Shown in pieces: positions 32,491 to 44,236 of a stretch of DNA of 60,000 bases (its first letter is position 1; each line of letters starts with the position of its first letter). Made by a program: the position numbers and the translations under genes. Below the pieces are notes generated by a model. It was given only the letters and a program-made list of their open reading frames with translations, ran no database searches and was not told the DNA's origin. Origin of the DNA: Adiantum capillus-veneris (Eukaryota; Streptophyta; Polypodiopsida; Polypodiales; Pteridaceae); assembly GCA_014529385.2 (NCBI GenBank), contig CM043960.1, forward strand, positions 23,872,396 to 23,932,395, in the 5' to 3' direction.

Positions 32491-34686
32491 ATGGCGGAGG
32501 AAGGAAAGCTCAAGATTGATAAGTTCAACGGCAAAAACTACCAACATTGGAAGATGCAGATTGAAAACTATCTCTACCAGAAGGACCTATATTTGCCACT
32601 AGGCGGTCTTGCAAAGAAGCCCACAACGATGGCAGATGAAGCATGGATTGTCCTTGATCGAAAGGCACTGGGAACAATCCGGTTAAGCTTAGCATCAACG
32701 GTGGCCTTCAATGTTTCGGAGATGAAGACCACGGAGGACTCGATGAAGTCACTTGACGACTTCTACGAGAAACCATCGGCATCCAATAAGGTATTTCTTA
32801 TGAAGCGCTTGTTCAATCTAAAGATGGCAGAGAATGGTTCAGTTGCAGAACACCTAAATGAATTTAACACAAACATAAGTCAACTTCGATCGGTGAAAAT
32901 AAATTTCGATGACGAAGTGCGAGCGCTTCTTATACTATCATCTCTACCGGATAGTTGGGACAGCCTTGTGATGGCTGTAAATAATTCTATTTCTGGCACA
33001 AATACTCTTAAGTTTGATGATGTTGTGGGTGTTCTCCTAAGTGAGGAAATACGAAGGAGAAGCATAGGAGAATCATCAAGTGCTGCACTGTCAGTGGAAA
33101 CAAGAGGAAGGCCTAAGGAGAGGTTCAAAAACCAAAAGGTTCGTGATCGCTCAAGGCGGAGCAAGTAATGCACAGAGTCAGTTCTTGAATCTTGGAACTG
33201 CGGCAAGAAGGGCCACGTCAAGAAGGATTGCTGGTCCAAGAAGAAGAAGGAGACTGAGTCTCAAGACAAAAAGCCAACATCGGAAGCCAATGTGGCAGGT
33301 AAAGTAGAGCAAGATGCTCCAATTCTCTCATTAGACAATGTGTCTAATTCCTGGATAGTAGATTCCGGGGCTTCATTCCATGCGACACCACACAAGCAAC
33401 ATTTCCAAGACTACACCAAAGGTAATTTTGGGTATGTATACTTGGGAGATGACGAAGCTTGTGAGATTGTCAGCAAAGGTATAGTTTTTGTCAGAACTAC
33501 TAATGGAAATGAATGGAAGCTTAAAGATGTTAGGCATGTTCCTTCTCTTCGCAAAAATTTGATCTCTACAGGACAATTGGACGATGAAGGTCACAACATT
33601 GCATTCGGAGAAAAACGGTGGAAGATCTCAAAGGGATCTTTGGTGGTTGCCAAGGGAGAAAAAGTCGGTACACTCTACTTGTGTACTATTAGCACACAAC
33701 CTTCAGCTTGTGCAGCAACTACAGAAGTTGACAGTGCGGTGTGGCACTACCGACTTGGGCATATGAGTGCCAAAGGAATGCAAATCCTTCAAACAAAGAA
33801 GCTTCTACCAGGTTTGAAAGAAGTGGACTTAGAGTTCTGTGAAGATTGTGTTTATGGTAAACAAAAGAGGGTAAAATTTCAAAAATCAGGAAATGAAAGA
33901 AAAAATAAAAAACTTGAGTTGGTTCATTTTGATGTTTGGGGTCCTGCAAGTACACCATCACTTAGTGGCTCGTTGTACTATGTAACATTTATAGACGATG
34001 CAACTAGAAAAACATGGGTTTATGTCATGAAGAATAAATCCGATGTATTTTCCATATTTCAAAGGTGGAAAGCCTTTGTGGAAAATGAAACAGGTACCAA
34101 GGTTAAATGCCTCAGATCCGACAATGGAGGTGAATATTGCAGCCAAGCTTTTGAAAGCTTCTGTGCTAGCAATGGAATTCAGAGGCAAAGGACAACCCCA
34201 AGGACACCTCAACAAAATGGGATTTCAGAAAGGATGAACATGACAATCATGGAGCGAGCACAAAGCATGCGACTACATACTGGCCTACCACTTGAGCTTT
34301 GGGCGGAAGCTGTAAGTACGTCTGTGTACTTAATCAATTGGTCACCCTCAACGGCATTGGATGGGGGAGTTCCAAAAGAGGCATGGACAGGTAAACCGGT
34401 GAATTATGCATTTCTCAAAGTGTTTGGGTGTGAGGCTTTCATGCACATAGATAGAAGCCTAAGATCAAAGCTAGATGCAAAGTCCAAAAAGTGTTTCTTC
34501 ATTAATTATGGAGAAGGTGACTTTGGGTATCGCCTATGGAATCGTGAAGATGGTAAAATATTAAGGAGTAGGGATGTAATTTTTAACGAACAAAATATGT
34601 ACAAAGATTACTTGGAAAGAAAACAACAAAAGAAACAGGTGATGAGTACATGGAGCTTGAGGACGGTAAAGACTCAAGGACTGTAA
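32491..34686 (+). pseudogene. Copia A2 gag, protease and integrase (one stop)
   Basis: ATG at 32491. One frame carries gag (KFNGKNYQHWKMQIENYL at residues 9-26), a TAA at 33166-33168, and the nucleocapsid finger, where the first cysteine is Ser (S-WNCGKKGHVKKDC). Protease follows with SWIVDSGASFHATP (DSG triad intact, about 33349). Integrase has an H-H-C-C domain (HYRLGHMSAKGM, then CEDCVYGKQ), catalytic residues in HFDVWGP, RSDNGGEY and TPQQNGISER, and the copia extension HIDRSLRSKLDAKSKKCFF. A one-base frameshift near 34620 ends this frame at 34686. The product would be a polyprotein cut by its own protease. The identical TAA in the second internal copy at 37998 shows that it predates the array. 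Confidence 0.92.
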
Positions 34687-34689
34687 ACG

Positions 34690-36408
34690 GTGACAATGTG
34701 TAACAACGTCAACCAAATGAGGAGCCTCAACCTATTCCCCGAAGATCTACAAGAGCAAGTAGACCTCCAGAAAGGTTTGTTCCTTCCTTCAACCATCTCT
34801 TGATCTCAGATTCTAGAGAGCCGGAATCATATGGAGAAGCTATGCAACATGAATCCAAAGAAGAATGGACGAAGAGCATGCAAGTGGAGATGGACTCACT
34901 ACATCGCAACCAAACATGGGAGTTGGTTGAGTTGCCTAAAGGTAAGCGGGCACTTCAAAACAAATGGGTGTACAAGCTAAAGGAAGAAGAAGGTGGGAAG
35001 AAAAGGTACAAGTCTAGGCTTGTGGTAAAAGGGTTTTCTCAAAAGAAAGGTATTGACTTCAATGAAATATTTTCTCCTGTTGTAAAAATGAACTCAATTA
35101 GGCTTGTCTTAAGCCTTGTGGCTGCTCATGATCTAAATCTCGAGCAAATGGATGTAAATACGGCATTCCCTCACGGTGACTTAGAGGAGGAAATCTACAT
35201 GCTTCGACCAAAGGGGTATGAAGTAAAAGGTAAGGAGAAAATGGTTTGCAGATTAAAGAAGAGCTTGTATGGTTTAAAACAAGCATCAAGACAATGGTAC
35301 TTGAAGTTTGATCGATGGATGTTGGATCATGGATTCACAAGATGCAACTCGGATCACTGCGTCTACACGAAGAATTTGGGAGATGGGAAATTCATCATCC
35401 TAATGTTGTATCTTGATGACATGTTGATTGCAAGTGCTAACATGCAGGACATCAAAGACCTAAAAGAGGAGCTGTCTAAATCTTTTTCAATGAAAGATTT
35501 AGGTGTTTCAAAGAGGATACTTGGTATGAAAATATCAAGGGACACGACGAAGAAGACAATAAAGCTATCTCAAGAAGATTACATCAAGAAGGTACTAGAA
35601 AGGTTTGCAATGCAAAATGCAAAACCAGTTTTTACACCTTTGGCTGGTCACTTTAAACTAACAAAGGATATGTGTCCAAAGACACAAGAGGAGATAACCT
35701 ATATGTCTAAAGTTCCATATGCTGCAGCGGTAGGTTCTCTAATGTATGCTATGGTCTGGACAAGGCTAGACATTGCACGTGCAATGGGAGTTGTGAGTAG
35801 GTTCATGGACAACCCAGGTAAAGAGCATTGGCAAGCTGTGAAGTGGATACTTGGGTATCTAAAAGGGACAACAAGAAATGCTTTGTATTTTGAAGGAACT
35901 AATATTTTTCTAGAAGGGTATGCTGATGCAGATATGGCAGGTGACAAAGATACTCGAAGGAGCACTACTGGCTATGTCTTCATGGTTGGAGGCACATCAA
36001 TAAGCTGGGCTTCAAAGCTGCAGAAAGTGGTCTCACTTTCTACCATGAAAGCAGAGTATGTAGCAATGACGGAGGCAAGCAAAGAAATTATGTGGCTTCA
36101 CAGATTCTTAGAAGAGCTTGGGTTCAAACAAGACAATTGTGTCTTGTACAGTGATAGCCAAAGCGATAGACAATTGTGTCTTGTACAGTGATAGCCAAAG
36201 CGCTATCCATCTTGCAAAGAACTCAACCTTTCATTCAAGGACAAAGCACATTGAGGTGAGATATCACTTCATACGCACTCTTTTGGAAGAGGGACAACTA
36301 AAGCTAAGAAAGGTGCATACAAGTGAAAATCCTGCAGACATGTTTACAAAGGTGGTCAACAAGGAGAAGTTGAGCTTTTGCTCATCTTCAATCGGCATTC
36401 AAGGATAA
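34690..36408 (+). pseudogene. Copia A2 reverse transcriptase and RNase H
   Basis: Frame 34800-36191 encodes RT with KWVYKLKEEEGGKKRYKSRL, QMDVNTAFPHGDLEEEIYM and the catalytic box LMLYLDDML (the usual YVDD reads YLDD), then VVSRFMDNPGKEHWQAVKWI. RNase H shows GYADADMAGD, STTGY and STMKAEYVAMTEA. At 36132-36205 a 37-bp tandem duplication of the segment encoding CVLYSDSQS shifts the frame. The correct frame then continues from 36169 (CVLYSDSQSAIHLAKN...HIEVRYHFIR) to 36408. Without the duplication, the RNase H end would be continuous. Confidence 0.92.
36132..36205 (+). repeat. 37-bp tandem duplication in RNase H
   Basis: The unit starting GACAATTGTGTCTTGTACAG is present at 36132 and again at 36169. 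Its length of 37 is not a multiple of three, so it breaks the RNase H frame. Confidence 0.92.
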
Positions 36409-36470
36409 GAAGCCAGGATGGAAAGCAGTCTCACATGTTTGGTTTGGAGATCAGTTTCCAAGTAGGAGAT

Positions 36471-37249
36471 TGTTAAGTATGGAGCCTGATTTACCCCTTG
36501 TAATTTTATGTGGTAAAAACGCACATTTATAAGGTCCCCATTATGAGGATAAGCCATCATGCGTGAAGGAAAATCACTCACCGGAAACCAAAATTATCAC
36601 AGTCAAAATTTAGGGGAAACTTTAGGGGCCTCGGGGGTGGAAGCCCCCAAGACTTTTTTTCCCCTCGCTAGAATATTCCTTTTTCGTCGGAATATTATGG
36701 CCGGACGATGGGCCGGAAAGTGGTCGGAAAACAACCGGTCGGTTGGCCGGTAGTCAATGGCCGGTGTCCGGTGCTCGGAAGTCAATGGCCGGTGGCCGAA
36801 TTCAAAAGCGGACTTGTCTTCTCAAGGGCGGCCATACATGGGCGGATTGAAGGGTCCGATTTGGACTTATCTACACAAGGGCGGCTACGCATGGCTGCCT
36901 CTCATGAGAGAGGGCAGCCCTTTTGGCCTATAAAAGGAGGCCATTTCTACACACATTATATAGTGTGAAGTTGATGCAACAAGGTGAGTGTGAGGTGGTG
37001 AGAGTGAACCAAGGCGGGAGCTCCATTGAGGGTATAATCCCTTTGTAAACTACTTCTTGTTTTGAAGTACTAAAGACATTGAGTGGCTGCTTTCCCGTGG
37101 ACGTAGCCCACATTGGGTGAACCACGTATATCGTGTGTACTTTCTCTCTCTCTCTCTCTCTCTACTCTACAATCTCGTGTATGTAATTTGTCTCTCTCCA
37201 TTAAGTAATCTACTCAATTATCTATTTAGCTACGTCTTATTTCCTAACA
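36471..37249 (+). repeat. Second (shared) LTR of the copia A2 array
   Basis: 779 bp, TGTTAAGTATGGAGCC...CTAACA, preceded by the polypurine tract and followed by the priming site at 37252-37263. It therefore serves as 3' LTR of the left unit and 5' LTR of the right unit. Confidence 0.93.
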
Positions 37250-38396
37250 AATGGTATCAGAGCAAGGTTTGCTCGTAGCTAAATTATCTCAAGGAAAGGA
37301 TTCCTTGAATTGAGTGGGAGTTATGGCGGAGGAAGGAAAGCTCAAGATTGATAAGTTCAACGGCAAAAACTACCAACATTGGAAGATGCAGATTGAAAAC
37401 TATCTCTACCAGAAGGACCTATATTTGCCACTAGGCGGTCTTGCAAAGAAGCCCACAACGATGGCAGATGAAGCATGGATTGTCCTTGATCGAAAGGCAC
37501 TGGGAACAATCCGGTTAAGCTTAGCATCAACGGTGGCCTTCAATGTTTCGGAGATGAAGACCACGGAGGACTCGATGAAGTCACTTGACGACTTCTACGA
37601 GAAACCATCGGCATCCAATAAGGTATTTCTTATGAAGCGCTTGTTCAATCTAAAGATGGCAGAGAATGGTTCAGTTGCAGAACACCTAAATGAATTTAAC
37701 ACAAACATAAGTCAACTTCGATCGGTGAAAATAAATTTCGATGACGAAGTGCGAGCGCTTCTTATACTATCATCTCTACCGGATAGTTGGGACAGCCTTG
37801 TGATGGCTGTAAATAATTCTATTTCTGGCACAAATACTCTTAAGTTTGATGATGTTGTGGGTGTTCTCCTAAGTGAGGAAATACGAAGGAGAAGCATAGG
37901 AGAATCATCAAGTGCTGCACTGTCAGTGGAAACAAGAGGAAGGCCTAAGGAGAGGTTCAAAAACCAAAAGGTTCGTGATCGCTCAAGGCGGAGCAAGTAA
38001 TGCACAGAGTCAGTTCTTGAATCTTGGAACTGCGGCAAGAAGGGCCACGTCAAGAAGGATTGCTGGTCCAAGAAGAAGAAGGAGACTGAGTCTCAAGACA
38101 AAAAGCCAACATCGGAAGCCAATGTGGCAGGTAAAGTAGAGCAAGATGCTCCAATTCTCTCATTAGACAATGTGTCTAATTCCTGGATAGTAGATTCCGG
38201 GGCTTCATTCCATGCGACACCACACAAGCAACATTTCCAAGACTACACCAAAGGTAATTTTGGGTATGTATACTTGGGAGATGACGAAGCTTGTGAGATT
38301 GTCAGCAAAGGTATAGTTTTTGTCAGAACTACTAATGGAAATGAATGGAAGCTTAAAGATGTTAGGCATGTTCCTTCTATTCGCAAAAATTTGATC
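37250..38396 (+). pseudogene. Second copia A2 internal copy, truncated
   Basis: Repeats 32418-33564 almost base for base: I found one substitution, which changes Leu to Ile near 38379. It has the same ATG (37323), the same TAA (37998-38000) and the same loss of the first zinc-finger cysteine. It stops at 38396 after the protease, where it meets a minus-strand copia of another family. Gag (37323-37997) is 225 codons and identical in protein sequence to the first copy. Confidence 0.93.
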
Positions 38397-39894
38397 TGGG
38401 ACACCTGTTTAGTACATAAGTGGCACACATGATGGCCTCAAGCCAAAAAGAATGCGGCAAAGCTTGACTTTTGACCATACATTGTGCCATTTCCGTAAGT
38501 GACATGTTTTTCCTCTTAGCAACACCATTTTGCTGAGGTGTATAAGGCACTGTACATTGGTGTTTTATCCCTCGACTAGCCAGAAATGCATTGAATTCAT
38601 GAGACATATACTCCCCCCCTCGATCGGAATGCAGGGTGCCCATAGTACATTTTGAGACATTTCCAGCCATAGCCAGAAATTGTTTGAAGCACATAAAAAC
38701 TTTGGACTTCTTTTTAAGCGAAAATACCCATGCATGCCTGGAGTAATCATCAATGAAAGTCACGAAGTACAGGTAATTGCCCAAGGACGGAGTTTGCATG
38801 GGCCCACAAACATCACTATGCACAAGCTGCAACCTGCATGTGGCCCTAACTGAACCATCCTTTGGAAACTTAGAACGCTGCATTTTACCCAGAATACAGC
38901 CTTCACAAACATGTTTGATAGGTGCTTCAAGAGGCGGCAAAGAAGCAACCATATTAGATTTCTGCAAACGCAGCAAACTGGCAAAATTCAGATGACCAAA
39001 ACGTGCATGCCAAAGTTTTGCATCTGAAATAGCCCTTGAATCTGCAATAGCATTTGCAAAATTTTTTCCACACTTGTCATACAAAGTGAGCTTATACAGC
39101 CCACGGCACAAAAGCCCAGATGCAACAATTTCATCACCAAAACTGAGATCATGAACTGTACATCTGTCATCCACAAATTTGACTACAAGTCCAAGTCTTG
39201 CAAGTGCGGATACAGACAAGAGATTCTTCTTGATCCCAGGTACATAAAGTGCATCAACAAGTGTGAAGGAACTGCCATTAGCAGCAGTGAGCACAATCTT
39301 TCCAACTCCCTGAACTGGATAAGAGGCGTTGTTGGCACAAGTGACTGAATTCCCATGAGGGACAGACTCGAGAGAGGTAAACAATTCACGATGTGAGGTA
39401 ATGTGCTTTGTAGCACCACTGTCGAAATACCACACATGTGAATCTGCAGCAACTGACAAGCATGCATCATGGACAGCAGGATTGTAAGTGCACTCTGCGC
39501 TAAAAGCCCATTCTGCATCAACATCAGCATCACAATCTCCTTTCACAGAAGACTCAACAATGGCTGCATTTGTAGTGGATCCAACATTTGCAGTGGAACC
39601 ACCCTCTTTCTTCTTAGCCTCTTTGGCCTTCAACTTAGGACACGACTTGATCAAGTGATCATTGGCTTTACAATAATGGCAACGCATCTTCTTTTTGCCC
39701 TTATCACTAGAATTGCCAGACGAAGTGCTGCCAGCAGAAGCATTAGGAACATAAGTTTTGCCACTCGCAATTGCTATTACCACCCTTTCTTTGAGAAACA
39801 ATAAAAGCTTGTTCAACTGCACACTGTCTACTCCTGTTTTTTTTGGAAAGTGACTCTTGCAATAGCAATGTGCATAATGCATCAAACTTGACAA
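38397..39894 (-). pseudogene. Copia B zinc knuckle, protease and partial integrase
   Basis: A single long frame. It has the CCHC knuckle CHYCKANDHLIKSC (about 39690-39649), protease VWYFDSGATKHITSH (DSG triad intact, about 39433), and an integrase finger with LWHARFGHLNFASLL and CEGCILGKM. The core follows with HSDVCGPM, FVTFIDDYSRHAWV, HSDRGGEYMS and YTPQQNGVAKRKN, where the usual E-R reads K-R. The frame runs through the truncation point, so its last few codons come from the copia A2 junction. The first catalytic Asp, the second Asp and the PQQNG block are all visible. Confidence 0.9.
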
Positions 39895-40508
39895 CTTCTG
39901 GATTTGCTTGGGTCATAAGTCTCCAAGTACTAGCAAAAGTCTGGTACGAATCTGGTAAGGCATCAAGAACATTCTGCACAAGGGAACTGTCTGAAATGAC
40001 TTCACCTGCAGAAATAAGTTGCTCATTGATATCCTTGACAATAGCAAGGAAAGTGTCCATATCATCTTCCTCATGCATATTCTTCGACTCCAGCTCTTTA
40101 CGCAGCAAAGCAATTTTAGCCTCATTGTGACTTGCATAAAGACCAACCAAAATATCCCAAGCCTGTTTTGCAAATTTTGCTGAACGGATGTGAGGAACAA
40201 TGGTGCGCTTCACAAACAACGCAATCAATGCATGAGCCTGCGCATCCTTTACATCCCAATGAGCTTGTTCAACCCGTAGGAAAAACAACTCTAATAGAAA
40301 TATTCCTTGTAGCAAGACCTGCAACATCCTCAAGATCGCCTACATCCTCAGAACCAGGACGTACATCAATGCCCTGCACAATATTCTAGACGCCCTTTGA
40401 CACAAGAACATGTTGCATCATATAAGCCCACATAGGGTAGTTGTCCCCATCCAACCTGTCCTCAGCAGCAAACATCTTGAACACATCTGTGTTGTTGTTG
40501 TCAGCCAT
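39743..40508 (-). pseudogene. Copia B gag
   Basis: ATG at 40508 (MADNNNTDVFKMF, then RLDGDNYPMWAYMM). A TAG at 40388-40386 and a frameshift follow. The main capsid part (40260-39860) contains DAQAHALIALFVKRTIVPHI, AKQAWDILVGLYA and LPDSYQTFASTW, the pattern of plant copia gag (UBN2-type). A further frameshift at about 39845-39780 leads into the zinc-knuckle frame. It would form the particle shell if intact. Confidence 0.85.
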
Positions 40509-40870
40509 GGTAAATGCTGCACCTGATGTGAAAACTGTCCGAAAATAGGAGAAACGGAGCGGGAACAACACGTGCTATACAGCACAAACCGTAGAAGATT
40601 GTAAGGTGTCTGTTATGCAGAAAACGGCACTGACAAAAATTTTGCACAAAATGATGAAATTGCCTGTGTAGACCTGCCTATAGTGGAAACGGAGGCCGAA
40701 ATGAGCCCGAATCAAAAATCTGAGCAGACCAAGCTCTATGAGCTTACCCGAAATATTTGTCGACCTGCGAACACTCGCCAAACCTCACTGAAATCGAAGA
40801 AAGTGAGCAGGCGTGTGTTGGAAAAGCTGGCGACTAAGCCCGGGAGGTTGCAACCTGCTCTAATACCAAT

Positions 40871-41097
40871 TGTTGGAATTAGGGTTGCAGAGAAACACAC
40901 ACAGCTTGGAGAAGATGAAAGAAGCTCAAGGCACACAATCGAGAGTATGTTACTTAGTGTGCAATGGAAAGATGGATAGCCCTAGAGTGATGGGCGTATA
41001 TACAATGCATGGGGGGAAAAACCTCCTAAAGAGAGAAAAAATGCCCCGGTGGTCCTAGTGTGTTCACACACATCACTACCTCATGTATATGGTAACA
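40871..41097 (-). repeat. 5' LTR of copia B
   Basis: 227 bp; on the minus strand it starts TGTTACCATATACATG and ends CCTAATTCCAACA. The plus-strand fragment at 91-266 is from the same LTR family. Confidence 0.85.
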
Positions 41098-42230
41098 CCT
41101 TTGCGAGACTTTTGGACGTTGTCCTTCCTTTTAGGCTCATTACGATCCTTATTTTCCATGCGCTTAAGGTTTCTCTTAGTCCCTTGTTAAAAGTTGATTC
41201 TTGAAGCCACCATGGTATGGTGTATGACGCAGATATGGTGCGAGGCCTTTGGGAGTTGACATACTCCACCATATCCTCAGATAACCCGCACAAAATTGTT
41301 ATTTTTTCTCTCTAAAATTCATCTTTTTGTAGATAGTGGCTTTGAGATGTAAATCCCAAAACTTGTTTACATATTTGTGAGATTCATAGGGAGAGAGCTT
41401 CTAGATTTTCCATTCGGTGAGTACTTTGTCTTTGGCATCGCTAGCCAAAAACTGCTTCATGATGGAAGATCTTAAAGCTTTCGCATAGCTACATGACGTA
41501 GCTTAGAGGACTCCGTGAAGCCCTCATCTCCAAACGCCGCATCAAATTGTTGGATAAAGGCCAAGACTTTGTCCGTAGCACCAAAGGTGCCATCGTACGT
41601 AAGGAAAGAGATGTTCTTTCCTCCCTCTTTGAACTTTTTGATCTTGGACGACCTTTTCCAGGCGGCATAGGATTCCTCTGGCCTCTTCTCTTGGGCGGTT
41701 GGAGAGCTGCACCATCGCTTTCTTCAGAAGAGGAAGAGGATGAAGAACGTGGAGAAGAAGGGCAACCTCTTTCTCGCCTTTTTCTTCTCTTGTTTTCTCT
41801 CTTCCCTCTTTGAATTATAATGAAGGGGAGTATGCGATGGTCTTCTTCATTTAGGGGGGTGTTGGAGAGCACTTTTCCCACCGCCTTTGTGGAGCCATCT
41901 CCGCCGAGGTGGCAGGAAACTCACTTCGTTCTTGTTCTTTCGATGGGGGCTCTACCATTGAAACTTGGGTTCTCCTTTGAGAGGGCGATGCCTCATCAAG
42001 TAGTAAGTTTTTGAGCCCTTCGTACGGATCCTCCTCTTCTTCCCTTATCGGAGAGAGTCCTCTTTTGGAAGTCTCGTCAGGAGATTTCCTAGGTACTCTC
42101 TCTTCTTGGTGGGGAGTTTGGAGAATACCACGGGTGTGCAATTGCTATAGCACTTCACCTTGGAGGGATGGATTTCCCAGGGCTTGTTGAAGCCTAGAAA
42201 CAAGATAGTTTATAAGCATAGAGAGATCAT
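41098..42230 (-). pseudogene. Gypsy G3 gag remnant
   Basis: Minus strand. The pieces include KRGLSPIREEEEDPYEGLKN (about 42075-42016; G2 has the near-identical KRGLSPIQEEEENPYEGLKN), a basic/serine-rich tract (about 41850-41690), and the capsid-like part ending with MVEYVNSQRPRTISA (about 41275-41230). Frameshifts occur throughout. Confidence 0.8.
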
Positions 42231-42648
42231 TAGTTGCTCTTTCATTAGCAAAATCAAAGATATCAACATTCATTTCAATATCTTTTAGATGTAAATTTTT
42301 ACTTGTCCTAGTTGCTACTTCTCTTTACCTTCAAAGATAAGCACCCAAGCATCTATATCCGTGGCTCAAATATTATTAATTGCAAGGAATAGAAGAGAGG
42401 GTTCAACTGAGCTAAGACAACACCACTTCCTGTCAAGCTTCTAATAGCTCATTAATTCCCCATAGGACTCCATTATTAAGACCATAGCTCTTGATGGTAT
42501 CCGCATTAACTGCATAAAGTAGACATACTTCAAGGATGAAAAATCCATATTCTACTTACTCTTTTGCAATTAATAACACCAACCATTTGTAGCAAGCTTG
42601 AGGACCTCTCTTCTTGAGCAAGAAAAGAGAAACCAATAGCTCTAATAA

Positions 42649-43324
42649 TGTAACATTTAATGCACAAGTAACTTGTGTGTAGCAAAACATGATAACATAT
42701 TGAGCATTTCATTAATTTTGAACAAGTTCCTGATGAGCATAGAGAGAGTACTTAATTTGAGAAATCAACATAGAAATTTACACCTAGCTAGTTTGGCAAT
42801 GGCAAAAAGAGAGAGAAATAGAAATAGAACAATTGACAACAGTTGAGGACCGGATTTACATGGAGTCCGTCCTTCCTCCATGGTCCTTCCTTCAAAAAGG
42901 CTTTGTACTATAGCTTCTCCCATCAAAGGAGACTTTTGTACAATACAATCTTTGTGTTCCTTGACAAAACTCATTGGTGCAATGAAGATGGAAGCTTCAT
43001 GCACCAAATTATGCTTGAAAAACACACCTAGTATCCCTAGCCTCAGCCCCAAGACCTCACACACCTTCAAATATGGTGAGAGCTAGCAGAGAATGAGGAA
43101 AGATTGAGAGGAAGAAGATGTATCTTACGAGAAAGAAGTATTCTCCTCACATATCACTCTAATAGCATAGCTTAGCTTAGTAATTAGCATGGTAGAGAAG
43201 ATGAGCATGCCATTGAACCTTGGCTCTTGGTCTGATTTGCATTCCATAGCCAAGAGTTGTTGGTGTAGGCCTCTACTTCTTAATGCTTGGAGAAGGAGAT
43301 GGAGTTCTTGCTCAACACATGAGT

Positions 43325-43377
<53 letters not shown>

Positions 43378-44236
43378 CAAAGTGAGTTAGTGTAAAAATG
43401 CCAACCTCTCTCTCTCTCTCTCTCTCTCTCTTGGTCGACCCCTCTTCCAAGAAGATCTTTCTAGCTTCCCATTGGTTCCTGCAAAGCTTAGCCAATAGGA
43501 ATTAGGAAGCATAATTGATAGTCTTGTGACAAGTATCCCCCTTTCCCTTTTGTGAGAGCTTTAGGTAATTAAATAATTCATTTAAACTCTCATTGGACCT
43601 TTTTTAGTCTTCTGGCCAATAGGAATCAAGCTATTGGATGCTCATTGGACCCCTTGGTAGACTATCAATAGTCTTCTAGGGAGCTTAATTTCTATTGGTT
43701 CTTTTATCAAGCATTTTTAAATTGATTAGATTAATTTTACTCTACCCTAATTGTCATTGGTCCACCTCTATGGCCATCCAATAGGATTTGAGGGGAAATG
43801 GCAACTGGCCTACAAGCCTGCCATGTGTCCATTCTTCCCTTTGGGGAGAGCTTGGGAGTGTGCGTGTGTGTTTCTCTCTCTTCCCCTACCATTAGGGCTC
43901 GCCCCCTCTTGCCCAGGGATGTGAGAAGACTTTTAAGGCTTGCCATATCCATCCAATTTTTCCACCTTTGGCCATTGGACTTTTTAGTTAAATTTTTGGA
44001 ACCTTAGCCTATGGAAGTCTTAATGGTGTGAGCCTTAGGTCTTTTAATCTCCATTGATGCACATTGCTCTTTTGCAGACTGCCCCCCTTTGGATCCCTAT
44101 TTTCCCTCCTTTGGAGCCCTGCTGAGACCGGTCTAGCAGCCTTACCAATGTTCTAGCTTTTACTCCCGTAGTACTTCCCCATAAAGTTTAACATGAGAAA
44201 ATCATTTGAGAGAATTAGATATTAGTTTTTATGACA
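42649..44236 (-). repeat. 5' LTR of gypsy G3
   Basis: 1588 bp, minus strand TGTCATAAAAACTAATATC...TGTTACATTA region. The neighbouring priming site is decayed (TTATTAGAGC instead of TATCAGAGC). It holds a (GT)n tract (43327-43375), a (CT)n tract (about 43405-43432) and the CCAAT/ATTGG array. Confidence 0.87.

Larger units (their letters stand above)
31534..37249 (+). mobile_element. Ty1-copia LTR retrotransposon A2
   Basis: 5' LTR 31534-32417, priming site TGGTATCAGAGC at 32420-32431, gag-pol 32491-36408, polypurine tract AAGTAGGAGAT before 36471, and second LTR 36471-37249. It is the same family as A1. Instead of host DNA, the second LTR is followed by another priming site and a second copy of the internal region, so this is a tandem array sharing an LTR. 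It is the best-preserved element in the window, with a stop codon, a frameshift and a 37-bp duplication as the main lesions. Confidence 0.93.
38397..41097 (-). mobile_element. Truncated Ty1-copia element, family B
   Basis: Minus-strand element with 5' LTR 40871-41097, priming site 40868-40857 (TGGTATTAGAGC), gag, zinc knuckle, protease and the first two thirds of integrase. It is cut at 38397, so RT, RNase H and the 3' LTR are missing. To its right the gag of gypsy G3 begins immediately, so it inserted into G3. The continuation of G3 is not found on the left side, so the left junction is a later rearrangement or an assembly join. Confidence 0.9.
41098..44236 (-). mobile_element. Truncated gypsy element G3
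   Basis: Same family as G1 and G2 but in minus orientation: 5' LTR 42649-44236 and gag leader and gag 42648-41098. It ends exactly where the copia B LTR begins, inside the gag/zinc-knuckle spacer (ACGTCCAAAAGTCTCGC). All pol genes and the 3' LTR are missing from the window. It is more diverged from G1/G2 than they are from each other. Confidence 0.88.

Noticed and set aside
34615-34640. Frame change before RT in copia A2 as programmed frameshifting
   Set aside because: A1 also changes frame in this neighbourhood but at a different base and in a different way, and there is no common slippery site; random indels are more likely.
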